From the NCBI RefSeq assembly GCF_010977575.1, contig NZ_CP048812.1, forward strand, positions 3,782,001 through 3,846,000: DNA of 64,000 bases, read 5' to 3'. This document shows, piece by piece, positions 26,905 through 35,522 of this stretch. How positions within the stretch are numbered: the stretch's first letter is position 1; each line of letters opens with the position of its first letter. A model generated the notes under the pieces. It had not been told where the DNA came from and did not search any database. It saw nothing but the letters and a program-made list of their open reading frames with translations. This DNA comes from Halomonas socia. GTDB lineage: Bacteria > Pseudomonadota > Gammaproteobacteria > Pseudomonadales > Halomonadaceae. The position numbers and the translations under genes are program-made.

Positions 26905-28092
26905 ATGAACACGAATGCCATGACTGACATTCAGATCGACACCGAGACGCTGCGCGAGTGGCGTCATGACTTCCACCAGCACCCGGAGACGGCCTTCGAG
27001 GAGCATCGTACCAGCCGCCGGATCGCCGAGATCCTGCGCGGGGCCGGGCTAGACATCGTCACCGGCCTCGGCGGCGGCACCGGCATCATTGCCACACTCG
27101 ACGGCCGCCTTGGCGAGGGGCCCAGCATCGGCCTGCGCGCCGATATCGACGCCCTGGATGTGCCCGAGGCCACCGGTCTCGCCTACGCCTCCAGGACTCC
27201 CGGAAAGATGCATGCGTGTGGCCACGACGGCCACACCACCATGCTGCTGGGTGCCGCCTGCCAGCTGGCCCGCGAGCCCGAGTTCGCCGGGCGCGTCCAC
27301 TTCATCTTTCAGCCCGCCGAGGAGAGCGAAGGCGGCGGCTGGATGATGGTCGAGGAGGGCTTGTTCGAGCGCTTTCCCATGGACGCCGTCTACGGCGTCC
27401 ACAACTGGCCGGGGCTTCCTGTCGGCGAGGCCGCGGTACACGACACCGCCGTGATGGCCGCCTTCGACGTCTTCACGCTCACGCTCAAGGGCAGCGGCTG
27501 CCACGCCGCCATGCCCCACCTGGGCAGCGACGTGATACTGGCTGCCTCGCAGCTGGTCACCCAACTGCAGGGGCTGATCAGTCGCGAGACCCCGGCACAT
27601 CAGACGGCGGTGCTCAGCGTCACCCAGATCCATGCCGGCGACGCCTTCAACGTCATCCCCGAGACGCTGGAGCTGCGCGGCACGCTGCGCTGCTTCGATG
27701 AACCGCTGCGCGAGTATCTGGCCCAGCGCTTCGAGCAGGCGATTGATGCGCTGGCCCAGTTCCACGGGCTACAGGCCGACCTCGACTACCAGCCCCGCTA
27801 CCCGGCGACCTTCAACACGCCGGAACACGCCCAGCGCTGCGCCGAGGTACTCGAGGGCATGCCGCAGATCGCCCGCGTGCACCGCGACCTGCCACCCAGC
27901 ATGGCCTCGGAAGACTTCGCCTTCATGCTCCGCGAGCGCCCGGGCGCCTACATCTGGCTAGGCAACGGTGAAGACAGCGCCGCCCTGCACAACCCCCACT
28001 ACGACTTCAACGATGCGCTGTCGCCCATCGGCGTGAGCTACTGGACCCGGCTCGTCCAGACGCTGCTGGCCCAATATTCCGATACTCGCTGA
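26905..28092 (+). CDS. M20-family amidohydrolase (hippurate hydrolase/HipO type)
   Basis: This 395-aa cytoplasmic metallopeptidase has the M20D motifs GLRADIDALDV, MHACGHDGHT (metal-binding Cys and His), FIFQPAEESEGGG and the late PPSMASEDFAFML and NPHYDFND blocks. M20D enzymes cut N-acyl amino acids and related amides. A dimerisation domain occupies about 185-300. It is co-directional with the DUF3100 gene and the two dehydrogenase genes downstream, suggesting deacylation followed by oxidation. Confidence 0.92.
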   Translation: MNTNAMTDIQIDTETLREWRHDFHQHPETAFEEHRTSRRIAEILRGAGLDIVTGLGGGTGIIATLDGRLGEGPSIGLRADIDALDVPEATGLAYASRTPGKMHACGHDGHTTMLLGAACQLAREPEFAGRVHFIFQPAEESEGGGWMMVEEGLFERFPMDAVYGVHNWPGLPVGEAAVHDTAVMAAFDVFTLTLKGSGCHAAMPHLGSDVILAASQLVTQLQGLISRETPAHQTAVLSVTQIHAGDAFNVIPETLELRGTLRCFDEPLREYLAQRFEQAIDALAQFHGLQADLDYQPRYPATFNTPEHAQRCAEVLEGMPQIARVHRDLPPSMASEDFAFMLRERPGAYIWLGNGEDSAALHNPHYDFNDALSPIGVSYWTRLVQTLLAQYSDTR

Positions 28093-28105
28093 TCTGGAGG
28101 TCACC

Positions 28106-29014
28106 TTGATCAACTCCGTTACCGTCATTGGCCTCGGCAACATGGGCCTCGGCATGGCCCTGACCCTGCACAGCGCTGGCTTTGAAGTGCAAGGCACCGA
28201 TATCGACCCGCAAGCTCGCGCCCGGCTCGCCGCTGAGGGCGTCGCCACCGCCGCGCCGGATGCCCTCGCGCCGAGCGACGCCTACCTGCTGTCACTGCCC
28301 ACCTCGGCGCATGTCAACGAGGTGCTCGAAAGGCGTCCCGGCCTATTGTTCCAGGCGCCTCGCGGCAGCCTGATCGTCGACACCTCTACCAGCGACCCGG
28401 TCGAATCGCGCCAGCTTGCGGCCAAGATCATCGCCGCCGGGCTCGAGTGGCTCGACGCACCGGTCAGCGGCGGCCCCAGCGGCGCTCACAGCGGCCAGCT
28501 CGGCATGCTGGTAGGCGGCGAAATCGCCACCCTGGAGCGCGCCCGGCCGCTGCTGGAGGCCATGACAAAGAGCATCACTCACGTCGGCGAGGCTGGCAGC
28601 GGCCACGTGGTCAAGCTAGCCAACAACTACCTGTGTGCCGCCCACCTGCTGACCACCGCCGAGGCCGTGGCCATGGCCCAGCGCGCCGGCGTCGACCCGG
28701 CCGCCTGCCTGCAGGGGCTCAACAGCGGCTCGGGCCGCAGCGCCGTCAGCGAGGTCAACTTCCCACGCTGGATCCTAGACGCGAGTTTCGACTCCGGCTT
28801 CAGCATCGGGCTGATGCGCAAGGATCTGCGCCTCGCCCACCAGACCGCACAGCGCTTGGGCCTCGACGACGGCCTGCTCGAGCGGGTTCGCAATGCCTGG
28901 CACGACGAGCGCCTGGCGCTGAACGATAGCGCAGACTTCAACCGCATCACTGAGCCACTGCTGGACGCCGCCAAGCAGTACGCCACCACCCACCAGGAGG
29001 AGAACAGCACATGA
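28106..29014 (+). CDS. NAD-dependent beta-hydroxyacid dehydrogenase (HIBADH family)
   Basis: This 302-aa oxidoreductase begins with the Rossmann motif VIGLGNMGLGMA; other family marks are DTSTSDPVESRQLA, LDAPVSGGPSGAHSG (substrate loop) and the catalytic Lys in HVVKLANNYL. The start is TTG 28106, supported by TGGAGG five bases upstream and by the position of the Rossmann strand. The family oxidises 3-hydroxyisobutyrate, tartronate semialdehyde, L-threonate and similar acids. ATGA overlap couples it to the aldehyde dehydrogenase. Confidence 0.9.
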   Translation: MINSVTVIGLGNMGLGMALTLHSAGFEVQGTDIDPQARARLAAEGVATAAPDALAPSDAYLLSLPTSAHVNEVLERRPGLLFQAPRGSLIVDTSTSDPVESRQLAAKIIAAGLEWLDAPVSGGPSGAHSGQLGMLVGGEIATLERARPLLEAMTKSITHVGEAGSGHVVKLANNYLCAAHLLTTAEAVAMAQRAGVDPAACLQGLNSGSGRSAVSEVNFPRWILDASFDSGFSIGLMRKDLRLAHQTAQRLGLDDGLLERVRNAWHDERLALNDSADFNRITEPLLDAAKQYATTHQEENST

Positions 29015-30561
29015 ATGCCCTAAATCAACAGGCCCGCGACCGCCTGGTCCAACTGCTCGACGCCTATGGGCTCGACCCGCAACAACCAGGGGCCAACTGG
29101 GTGCAAGGCCAGTTCATTGCCGGCGAAGGCGAGGTCATCACCTTGCATGATCCGGTCACCAACCAACCGCTTCTTCACTACCGGGACGCCGGCGAAGCGA
29201 TCGTCGAGCGAGCCATCGAGGCCGCCCAAACCGCCCAACAGGAGTGGATGGCGCTCAGCGCCAGCGAGCGCGGCCGGCGGATGCAGGCCGCCTCGCGCGG
29301 CCTGGATGGCCACGAAGAGCAACTGGCCAGGCTCGAGAGCCTGATCGCCGGCAAGCCGGTGCGCGACTGCCGTGGCGAAGTCGACAAGGTTCGAGAAATG
29401 TTCGAATACTACGCCGGCTGGTGCGACAAGCAGCACGGCGAAGTGATCGACGTGCCCAGCTCCCATCTCAACTACGTGCAGCGCGTACCCTACGGTGTGG
29501 TCGGCCAGATCACCCCCTGGAACGCCCCACTGTTCACCTGCGGCTGGCAGCTCGCCCCGGCGCTGGCCGCCGGCAACGCCGCGGTACTCAAGCCCTCGGA
29601 GCTCACCCCGCTGACGTCTGCCGTGTTGGCCATGCTGCTGGAGCGCAGCGGCCGCCTGCCGGCCGGTTTGATCAACATCGTCAATGGGCTCGGCCACACC
29701 ACCGGCAGCGCACTGACCACGCATCCGCAGATCGCCAAGCTGGTGTTCGTCGGCTCGCCCGACACCGGCCGGCTGATCGCCGAGGCGGGTGCCCGCCGGC
29801 TGGTACCCAGCGTGCTGGAGCTGGGCGGCAAGTCGGCCAATATCGTGTTCCACGACGCAGCGCTGGACGACGCCATCGCCGGCGCCCAGGCGGCGATCTT
29901 CGCCGCCGCCGGCCAGAGCTGCGTGGCCGGCTCGCGGCTGCTGCTGCAGCAAGACATTGAGGAGACTTTCTGCCAGCGCCTGGCCGCCGCTGCGGCATCT
30001 ATCGAGGTCGGCCTGCCCGGAGAAGAGAGCACCCGCATGGGGCCACTGCAGAACGCCGCCCAGTACCAGTGCGTGCGCCGGTTGATCGACGCCGCCGTCG
30101 CCGAGGGCGCCGAGCTGCTCACCGGCGGCACGCCCCCGAAAGGCCTGCCAGGCGACGCCGCCGAGGGCAACTTCCTCGCCCCCACCATCCTTACCAAGGT
30201 GCGCCCCGAGATGGCCATCGCCCAGGAGGAGGTGTTCGGCCCGGTGCTGGTGGTGATGACCTTCGCCGATGAACAAGAAGCCATCGAGCTGGCCAACGGC
30301 ACCCCGTTCGGCCTCGCCGGCGCGGTGTGGAGCCAGGACACCGGCAAGGCGCTGCGCATCGCCCATCAGCTGCGCGCCGGCACCGTGTGGGTCAACGGCT
30401 ACAAGAGCATCAACGTGATGTCGCCCTTCGGCGGCTTCGGCGACAGCGGCTACGGCCGCTCCAGCGGCCTGGATGGGCTGCGCGAATACACCACCACGCG
30501 CAGCGTCTGGGTCGAGACCGCAGCCAAGGCCAGTGCCGCCATGGGCTACGGCAACGGCTAG
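29011..30561 (+). CDS. NAD(P)-dependent aldehyde dehydrogenase
   Basis: This 516-aa enzyme has the ALDH essentials: GQITPWNAPL, AVLKPSELTP, FVGSPDTGR, catalytic Glu in LELGGKSANIVF and nucleophilic Cys in AAGQSCVAGSR. The length is typical (about 480-510). It starts on an ATGA overlap with the HIBADH-type gene and ends sharing CTAG with the convergent LysR gene. Likely role: oxidise an aldehyde formed in the block starting at 25593. Confidence 0.92.
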   Translation: MNALNQQARDRLVQLLDAYGLDPQQPGANWVQGQFIAGEGEVITLHDPVTNQPLLHYRDAGEAIVERAIEAAQTAQQEWMALSASERGRRMQAASRGLDGHEEQLARLESLIAGKPVRDCRGEVDKVREMFEYYAGWCDKQHGEVIDVPSSHLNYVQRVPYGVVGQITPWNAPLFTCGWQLAPALAAGNAAVLKPSELTPLTSAVLAMLLERSGRLPAGLINIVNGLGHTTGSALTTHPQIAKLVFVGSPDTGRLIAEAGARRLVPSVLELGGKSANIVFHDAALDDAIAGAQAAIFAAAGQSCVAGSRLLLQQDIEETFCQRLAAAAASIEVGLPGEESTRMGPLQNAAQYQCVRRLIDAAVAEGAELLTGGTPPKGLPGDAAEGNFLAPTILTKVRPEMAIAQEEVFGPVLVVMTFADEQEAIELANGTPFGLAGAVWSQDTGKALRIAHQLRAGTVWVNGYKSINVMSPFGGFGDSGYGRSSGLDGLREYTTTRSVWVETAAKASAAMGYGNG

Positions 30562-31487
30562 AACTTCGTCGGCGGATCGTCGCAGCGAAAGGCACTCATC
30601 CAGTGCTGCAAGTGACGCAACAGCTGTAGTGCCGCCCGCGGCATCCGCCGGCCGACCCGCGTCACCATATGGGCGTTGGCCTCGCTGAAGCGGCGCCCCA
30701 CCACATCGCGGGCCACCAGGGTGCCCTCCTCGAGCTCCCTGGCCGCGGCAAAGCGCGGCAATAGCGTCACGCAGAGCGAGGCCCGCGCCGAATGCTTCAG
30801 CACCTCCAGCGAGCCGGTCTGAATGCCCACCACAGGCCGGTGACCGGCCTCGCGAAACGCCGCATCGACCAGCGCGCGAACCCCGTGGCCGGGATGCCAC
30901 AGTGCCATCGGGTAGTCGGCCAGTTGCTCGATGGTGAGCGGCTCGCTGTCACCGGCCAAGGCATGACAGGGCGACATCAGCAGCACCAGCGGCTGGCGCG
31001 TCGAGCACCAGAAGCGCAGATGCGGGTGTACCTGCTCGTGATACATCAAGCCGATATGCGCCTCGTCGTTGACCACCGATTCGATGATCTGCTTGGTACT
31101 GCCGGTATCCACCTCCAGACGCACGCCGCGGTGCGCCTCGGTGAATTCGCGCAGCGGATGGTCGATCACGTCGCCGACGAAACCCTCGCCAATACACAGC
31201 GTGATCTGCCCGGTCTCCAGGCGCTGGTAGGCATCCAGTGCATCGCTGAATTCGCGATCGAGCAGCGTGCGGCGCTGGCAGTAGTCGAGCAGCATCTCCC
31301 CCACCGGCGTCGGGCGCACGCCGTCGCGGCGACGTTCCAGCAAGCTGGCGTCCAGCGCCGCTTCCAGCAGGCCGATCTGCCGGCTCACCGCCGAGGCAGC
31401 GATATCCAGTCGCGACGCCGCCGCCCGGATCGAACCGGTCTCGACCGTCAACTGGAAGTAGATCAAGCGCTGGTGAGGGATTTCCAT
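30558..31487 (-). CDS. LysR-type transcriptional regulator
   Basis: This 309-aa protein has an N-terminal winged helix (LIYFQLTVETGSIRAAASRLDIAASAVSRQIGLLEAAL, residues about 9-46) and a periplasmic-binding-like effector domain (about 92-300). It is placed tail-to-tail with the aldehyde dehydrogenase, so it does not sit in the usual divergent position. It is the best local candidate to control the M20-dehydrogenase operon. Confidence 0.9.
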   Translation of the reverse strand: MEIPHQRLIYFQLTVETGSIRAAASRLDIAASAVSRQIGLLEAALDASLLERRRDGVRPTPVGEMLLDYCQRRTLLDREFSDALDAYQRLETGQITLCIGEGFVGDVIDHPLREFTEAHRGVRLEVDTGSTKQIIESVVNDEAHIGLMYHEQVHPHLRFWCSTRQPLVLLMSPCHALAGDSEPLTIEQLADYPMALWHPGHGVRALVDAAFREAGHRPVVGIQTGSLEVLKHSARASLCVTLLPRFAAARELEEGTLVARDVVGRRFSEANAHMVTRVGRRMPRAALQLLRHLQHWMSAFRCDDPPTKF

Positions 31488-31510
31488 GGGCAGCCCCGAT
31501 AGTCACACGT

Positions 31511-31607
31511 AGAGCGTATTTATTCGCGATTCGTGTGGGAGCGACTTCAGTCGCGATTGCAGCGCGCAGCGCTGCCGGTCAACCAACCCCATCGCGGCTG
31601 AAGCTGA
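31511..31607. repeat. REP-like repeat unit
   Basis: Contains a decayed ATTTATTCGCGAT half, the palindromic GGAGCGACTTCAGTCGC at 31538-31554, GCAGCGCGCAGCGCTGC and an inverted CATCGCGGCTGAAG half that runs to the 3' end of the HepT gene. Same family as at 10190 and 24990, with the ACTTCAGT core. Confidence 0.75.
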
Positions 31608-32048
31608 TCAGTTTTGGCTCGACAGGTCGCCTGAACCATCTGGAAAATCGGCCACCAGAAACACCCGGATGAAGTGGTGCCGACGCTCAGAGACAACCTG
31701 AAGAACACGGCCCATATCCAGGTTCAAGTAATCATGCACGATGCGATTTCTCAGACCGATGAGGGCATTCCAGGCCGTGAGGTCGGATGAACCCAGCAGT
31801 CCTAAAGCATCCAGCATATGAAACGTATCATACGCCGAAATAGGAACCGCCTTCCCCTGCATTTTCAAGGTGTGCTTGGCCTTGCCAATCGCGTTCTCTA
31901 TCAGGACTTGGAGCGCATGCAACACGCCATTTTCTTCCAGCTCACTCAGCACATCGCCGTCATCCAGGCGCCTGGCCGCCTGATCAAGAAGATGGCATTG
32001 GCGATCTGCCAGCGAACGTGTCTCGGCCAGGTAGTGCTCAAGGCGCAT
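31608..32048 (-). CDS. hepT: HepT-like HEPN toxin
   Basis: This protein of 146 aa (ATG 32048) has the HEPN motif Rx4HxY, R100-N-R-I-V-H105-D-Y107. HepT proteins are RNases whose partner MntA blocks them by AMPylating a Tyr in this motif. It overlaps the MntA-like gene by 11 bp, the usual pairing. A longer frame extends upstream to 32198, but that part has no HEPN-like sequence and lies inside the partner gene. Confidence 0.85.
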   Translation of the reverse strand: MRLEHYLAETRSLADRQCHLLDQAARRLDDGDVLSELEENGVLHALQVLIENAIGKAKHTLKMQGKAVPISAYDTFHMLDALGLLGSSDLTAWNALIGLRNRIVHDYLNLDMGRVLQVVSERRHHFIRVFLVADFPDGSGDLSSQN

Positions 32049-32448
32049 AGCGTTTCTCCAGCTCCCAGTGTTCCATATCCTGCCAGGTGCGCTTGAGGAA
32101 TAGCGCCCATGCCAGTGACTCCTCCCCAACCAGAGGAATGCCCTCCTCGGCGACTGCCGCGCGCAATGCAAGCCCGGCACGCTGAAGATCCACCACATCG
32201 ATACACGTAGGGTCGATATTCAAGCATTCGGCAACCGCTAGGCGCAGCGATTCGCCACGCCCGAAGTATTCAAGAGAGTCGCTGGGCACGTCCTGCCAAT
32301 GCACGGCGATATCCCAGTCGCTTTCGGCATGTGCTTGCCCAGTGGCACGGCTACCGAACAGGACCGCAAACTCGAGACCTGCAATACCGCCAAGGCAGGC
32401 TGCAAGAGCGTCATGCTGATTGGCCCCCACCAAGTGACTGGTCTTCAC
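32038..32448 (-). CDS. mntA: MntA-like minimal nucleotidyltransferase antitoxin
   Basis: This 136-aa protein has the full GSx10DxD motif (G32-S33 ... D44-W-D46) and a third acidic position in IDVVDLQ near 83-88. In known MntA/HepT pairs this enzyme AMPylates HepT and neutralises it. The pair sits between two REP-containing or regulatory gaps, typical of a mobile toxin-antitoxin module. Confidence 0.85.
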   Translation of the reverse strand: MKTSHLVGANQHDALAACLGGIAGLEFAVLFGSRATGQAHAESDWDIAVHWQDVPSDSLEYFGRGESLRLAVAECLNIDPTCIDVVDLQRAGLALRAAVAEEGIPLVGEESLAWALFLKRTWQDMEHWELEKRYAP

Positions 32449-32495
32449 ACTACCTCCTGTGCAAGCTGGCCCAACGTGGTGTTACAGCTTACATG

Positions 32496-33227
32496 CTAAT
32501 CCACATAGGTGAGATTGGTTTCCCAGCTCTCGCTGCTGACCTCGATGGCGGCCTGGACACCCGCCGCGTCACCGCCCTGGAAGGCGGCGTAGATCGCCTT
32601 GTGGTCCTTCAAGGCCACCTCGGGCAGCGTCTGCATCGAGGTCTCGAGTGCGGCCTCGATCAGCTGGATCAGCGTCTCGCCGACACGAATGGTCATCGGA
32701 TTGTGGGTCGCCGCCAGGATAGCGCGGTGGAAGGCCACATCGTGATGGGCGGTCTGTTCGCCGTTGGTGATGGCCGCCTCCATGGCCTCGATGGCCTGGC
32801 GAATCCGCACGTGATCCTCCGGCGTGGCGTTGTGCATGGCCTGGAGGGTATAGGCCGGCTCGAACATCAGGCGAAACTCCATCACATCGCGGGTCATGCC
32901 CCGGGCGAGGATCATGCCGAAGGCCATCGGATCGACCAGCGGCTCACCCGGCTCGCGGCGGATCACCGTGCCCTGGCCGCGGTGCACTTCCACCACGCCG
33001 ACCGCCTGCAGCATCTTGATCGCCTCGCGCACGCTCGACTTGCCGATACCCAGGCTGTGGGTGAGCTCGCTCTCCGAGGGGAGATAGTCGCCTGGCTTGA
33101 GTTCCCCACGGATCAAGGCCGTCTTGATCCGCTCGAGAATCTGCATGGCGACGGAGCTGCGCTCGATGGAGCCGCTGAAGGAGTCGCTCAAGAGAGGCCG
33201 TGTGGCAAGCCGGGGGTTCAGACTCAT
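32496..33227 (-). CDS. GntR-family regulator, FadR/FCD subfamily
   Basis: This 243-aa regulator has an N-terminal winged helix (QILERIKTALIRGELKPGDYLPSESELTHSLGIGKSSVREAIKML, residues about 29-73) and an all-helical FCD domain with the metal-binding pattern around FRLMFEP, HHDVAFHRAILAATHNP and DHKAIYAAF. It is divergent from the asparaginase-TRAP genes and probably controls them through the palindrome at 33340-33356. Confidence 0.9.
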   Translation of the reverse strand: MSLNPRLATRPLLSDSFSGSIERSSVAMQILERIKTALIRGELKPGDYLPSESELTHSLGIGKSSVREAIKMLQAVGVVEVHRGQGTVIRREPGEPLVDPMAFGMILARGMTRDVMEFRLMFEPAYTLQAMHNATPEDHVRIRQAIEAMEAAITNGEQTAHHDVAFHRAILAATHNPMTIRVGETLIQLIEAALETSMQTLPEVALKDHKAIYAAFQGGDAAGVQAAIEVSSESWETNLTYVD

Positions 33228-33339
33228 GGGTTATCTCACTGTTGGCGCCATAGCGCATATTACCAAATCGACATTAGGACGTTGCCAAGCCCAGCTTGCA
33301 AGAGTGCCGAATCGTTGACTAGTCTAACCCACATTACAT

Positions 33340-33356
33340 CAGACATCAGATGTCTG
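33340..33356. promoter_or_regulatory. Candidate FCD-GntR operator CAGACATCAGATGTCTG
   Basis: A perfect 17-base palindrome (8-bp arms, one central base) lies 26 bases before the asparaginase start, in the gap between the GntR gene and the asparaginase operon. Size and symmetry fit FadR/FCD-type operators. Its closeness to the start suggests repression by blocking the promoter. Inference from position and symmetry. Confidence 0.6.
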
Positions 33357-33381
33357 CCATGCGAAGCCATTGGACAGCATA

Positions 33382-34389
33382 ATGACAACATCCAAGCTCG
33401 TGGTGCTGACCACTGGCGGCACCATTGCCAGTAGCCAGACCGATTCAGGGCGTCACCGCTCCGGTGCTCTCCAGGGCGAATCACTGCTGTCGCAGGTCTC
33501 GCTGTCGCAAGGACTGACAGCCGAGATAGAGGTTCGCTCGGTGCTGCAAAAACCCAGCAACGCCATCTCGCTAGACGACCTGATGCTGCTGCGTCAACAA
33601 TGCCTGGCGCTCTGCGAATCCCCCGAGGTGATAGGCATCGTGATCACCCACGGCACCGACACCCTCGAAGAAACCGCCTATTTCCTGGATATCACCCTGC
33701 CCGGCCGCATACCCGTCGTGCTCACCGGTTCGCAGCGCGCTCCCCACGAACCGGGCACCGATGCCTTTCGTAACATCGCCGATGCCATCCAGTTGGCAGC
33801 CTCGCCGCAAGCACATGGGCTAGGCACCCTGGTGCTGTTCAATCAGACGCTGTTTGCCGCACGGCAGGTCCGCAAGGTCAACACCTTCCAACTAGAGGGC
33901 TTCGCTGCCCCCGAAACAGGCCCGCTCGGCTACATCGACGGCACCCGAATCCACCTGGCCGCGAATCCTATACGCCCCCAGCCTGTCAGCGTGCCACTGG
34001 CTGAAGCGCTACCGCGGGTCGACATTTTGCCGGCATACCTGGGGGCCGCCCCCGACATGATCGAGGCGGCCATCGAACGAGGTAGCCAGGGCCTCATCGT
34101 TGACGCCCTGGGCCGCGGCCATGTGCCGCCAACATGGCCCGACCACATTGCCAAGGCAGTCGCCGATGGCACGCCAGTCGTTATCGTCAGCAGCTGCCAT
34201 CGGGGCCCCATAGAAACCGTCTACGAATTCGACGGCAGCCTCTGTGACCTGGTCGCCGCTGGCGCTATACCGCTACAGGATCTCAGTGCCCGCAAGGCCC
34301 GGCTGGCACTCGCCGTTCTCCTCGCCTCCGCTTCATCGGGGCCACTCGAGGCGAGCTTGAAATCCCTGGCGTCCGCCAGCGCGGCGTGA
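33382..34389 (+). CDS. Asparaginase/glutaminase-family amidohydrolase
   Basis: This protein of 335 aa has both asparaginase signatures: VVLTTGGTIASS with nucleophile Thr14, and IVITHGTDTLEETAYF (residues 86-100) with the second Thr and Asp. No signal peptide is visible, so it acts in the cytoplasm. ATG 33382 is preferred to the TTG four codons earlier. It is first in a line of genes with a TRAP importer, RidA and an amidase, so its substrate may be an imported amide other than asparagine. Confidence 0.88.
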   Translation: MTTSKLVVLTTGGTIASSQTDSGRHRSGALQGESLLSQVSLSQGLTAEIEVRSVLQKPSNAISLDDLMLLRQQCLALCESPEVIGIVITHGTDTLEETAYFLDITLPGRIPVVLTGSQRAPHEPGTDAFRNIADAIQLAASPQAHGLGTLVLFNQTLFAARQVRKVNTFQLEGFAAPETGPLGYIDGTRIHLAANPIRPQPVSVPLAEALPRVDILPAYLGAAPDMIEAAIERGSQGLIVDALGRGHVPPTWPDHIAKAVADGTPVVIVSSCHRGPIETVYEFDGSLCDLVAAGAIPLQDLSARKARLALAVLLASASSGPLEASLKSLASASAA

Positions 34390-34455
34390 CGAACCATCAG
34401 GGTCTCATCAGCCCCACAGCAACGAATAAACCCAACGACTCGCAGAGGTAACACA

Positions 34456-35457
34456 ATGAACAACAAACTGATCAAGACGTCCCTCGTCGCCGCCGTGGCC
34501 GCCGCCACCTTTGGCATCAGCCAGGCCAACGCGGCCGAATATACCTTCACCTTCGCCCACGTGCTGATCGAGGACACCCCCAACGGCCAGGCCGCCCTGC
34601 GCTTCAAGGAAGAGGTGGAAGAGAACTCCGACGGCCGTATCCAGATCGACGTCCTGCCTGCCGCCCAGGTGGGGGGCGATGTCGAGATCATCGAGCAGAT
34701 CCAGATGGGCCTCGTGGACATCGGGATTCCCCCGTCTGCCACGCTCGGCAACTTCGAAGAGCGTTTGCAGATTCTCGACTTGCCGTTCCTGATCCCCGAC
34801 TACGACACCATGGTCGAACTTCTGGACGGAGACGTCGGCCGCGAGATTCTCGACACTCTAAATGATCACAACATGTACGGCGTGAACTTCTGGGGCGCAG
34901 GCTTCCGCCACATGACCAACAACGACCGCCCCATCGAAACGCCAGAGGATCTCGAGGCCATTCGCATGCGCACCATGCAGGCCCCGATCATCATCTCCAC
35001 CTATGAAAACTTCGATGCCAATGCCACCGCCATGGCCTTCACCGAGGTATACAACGGCCTGCAGCAAGGAGTGGTATCCGGTCAGGAAAACCCGCTGGCC
35101 AACATCTACACCATGCGCTTCCATGAAGTGCAGGACTACCTGTCCCTGACCAATCACGCCTATCACGCCTATGCGGCCGTGATGAATACCGATTCGTGGA
35201 ACTCGCTCCCCGAGGACCTCCAGGAGGTCATGCGTGGCGCCTTCGACAACGGGCGCACCGCATCTCGCCAACTGACTCTCGAGGATGAAGAGGAGATCAT
35301 GGCCTCGTTGGAAGGCGAGATCGAGATCAACGAGATTTCGGCCGAGGCCCGCGAAGCCTTCGTCGAAGCGAGCATCCCGGTACACCAAGAGTACGAGGAC
35401 GTGGTAACCACCGACCTGCTCCACAAGGTCTACGACGTCGTCGGCATCGAGTACTGA
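34456..35457 (+). CDS. dctP: TRAP transporter solute-binding protein (DctP type)
   Basis: This 333-aa secreted protein has a signal peptide ending near SQANA-AE, then YTFTFAHVLIEDTPNGQAALRFKEEVEENSDGRI. The carboxylate-binding Arg lies in IRMRTMQAP, and NGLQQGVVSGQENPLANI is the conserved P1 block. It is acidic, with a GAGG ribosome site. It captures a carboxylated ligand for the DctQM channel that follows. Confidence 0.94.
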   Translation: MNNKLIKTSLVAAVAAATFGISQANAAEYTFTFAHVLIEDTPNGQAALRFKEEVEENSDGRIQIDVLPAAQVGGDVEIIEQIQMGLVDIGIPPSATLGNFEERLQILDLPFLIPDYDTMVELLDGDVGREILDTLNDHNMYGVNFWGAGFRHMTNNDRPIETPEDLEAIRMRTMQAPIIISTYENFDANATAMAFTEVYNGLQQGVVSGQENPLANIYTMRFHEVQDYLSLTNHAYHAYAAVMNTDSWNSLPEDLQEVMRGAFDNGRTASRQLTLEDEEEIMASLEGEIEINEISAEAREAFVEASIPVHQEYEDVVTTDLLHKVYDVVGIEY

Positions 35458-35464
35458 GACTCCA

Positions 35465-35485
35465 CGGGCGCCCTCGCGGCGCCCG
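35465..35485 (+). promoter_or_regulatory. Intercistronic hairpin between dctP and dctQ
   Basis: CGGGCGCC and GGCGCCCG pair as an 8-bp stem around CTCGC, eight bases past the dctP stop. No T-run follows. As in the ABC operon at 3475, it is placed to keep binding-protein mRNA above channel mRNA; this role is inferred. Confidence 0.6.
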
Positions 35486-35522
35486 CTCTCAATCACGCGT
35501 TTCTCCACGAAATGGCCTTACC

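Noticed and set aside
29020-30900. Long minus-strand frame opposite the aldehyde dehydrogenase
   Set aside because: The opposite strand encodes a full ALDH with catalytic motifs; the shadow frame is low-complexity Gly/Ala/His-rich.
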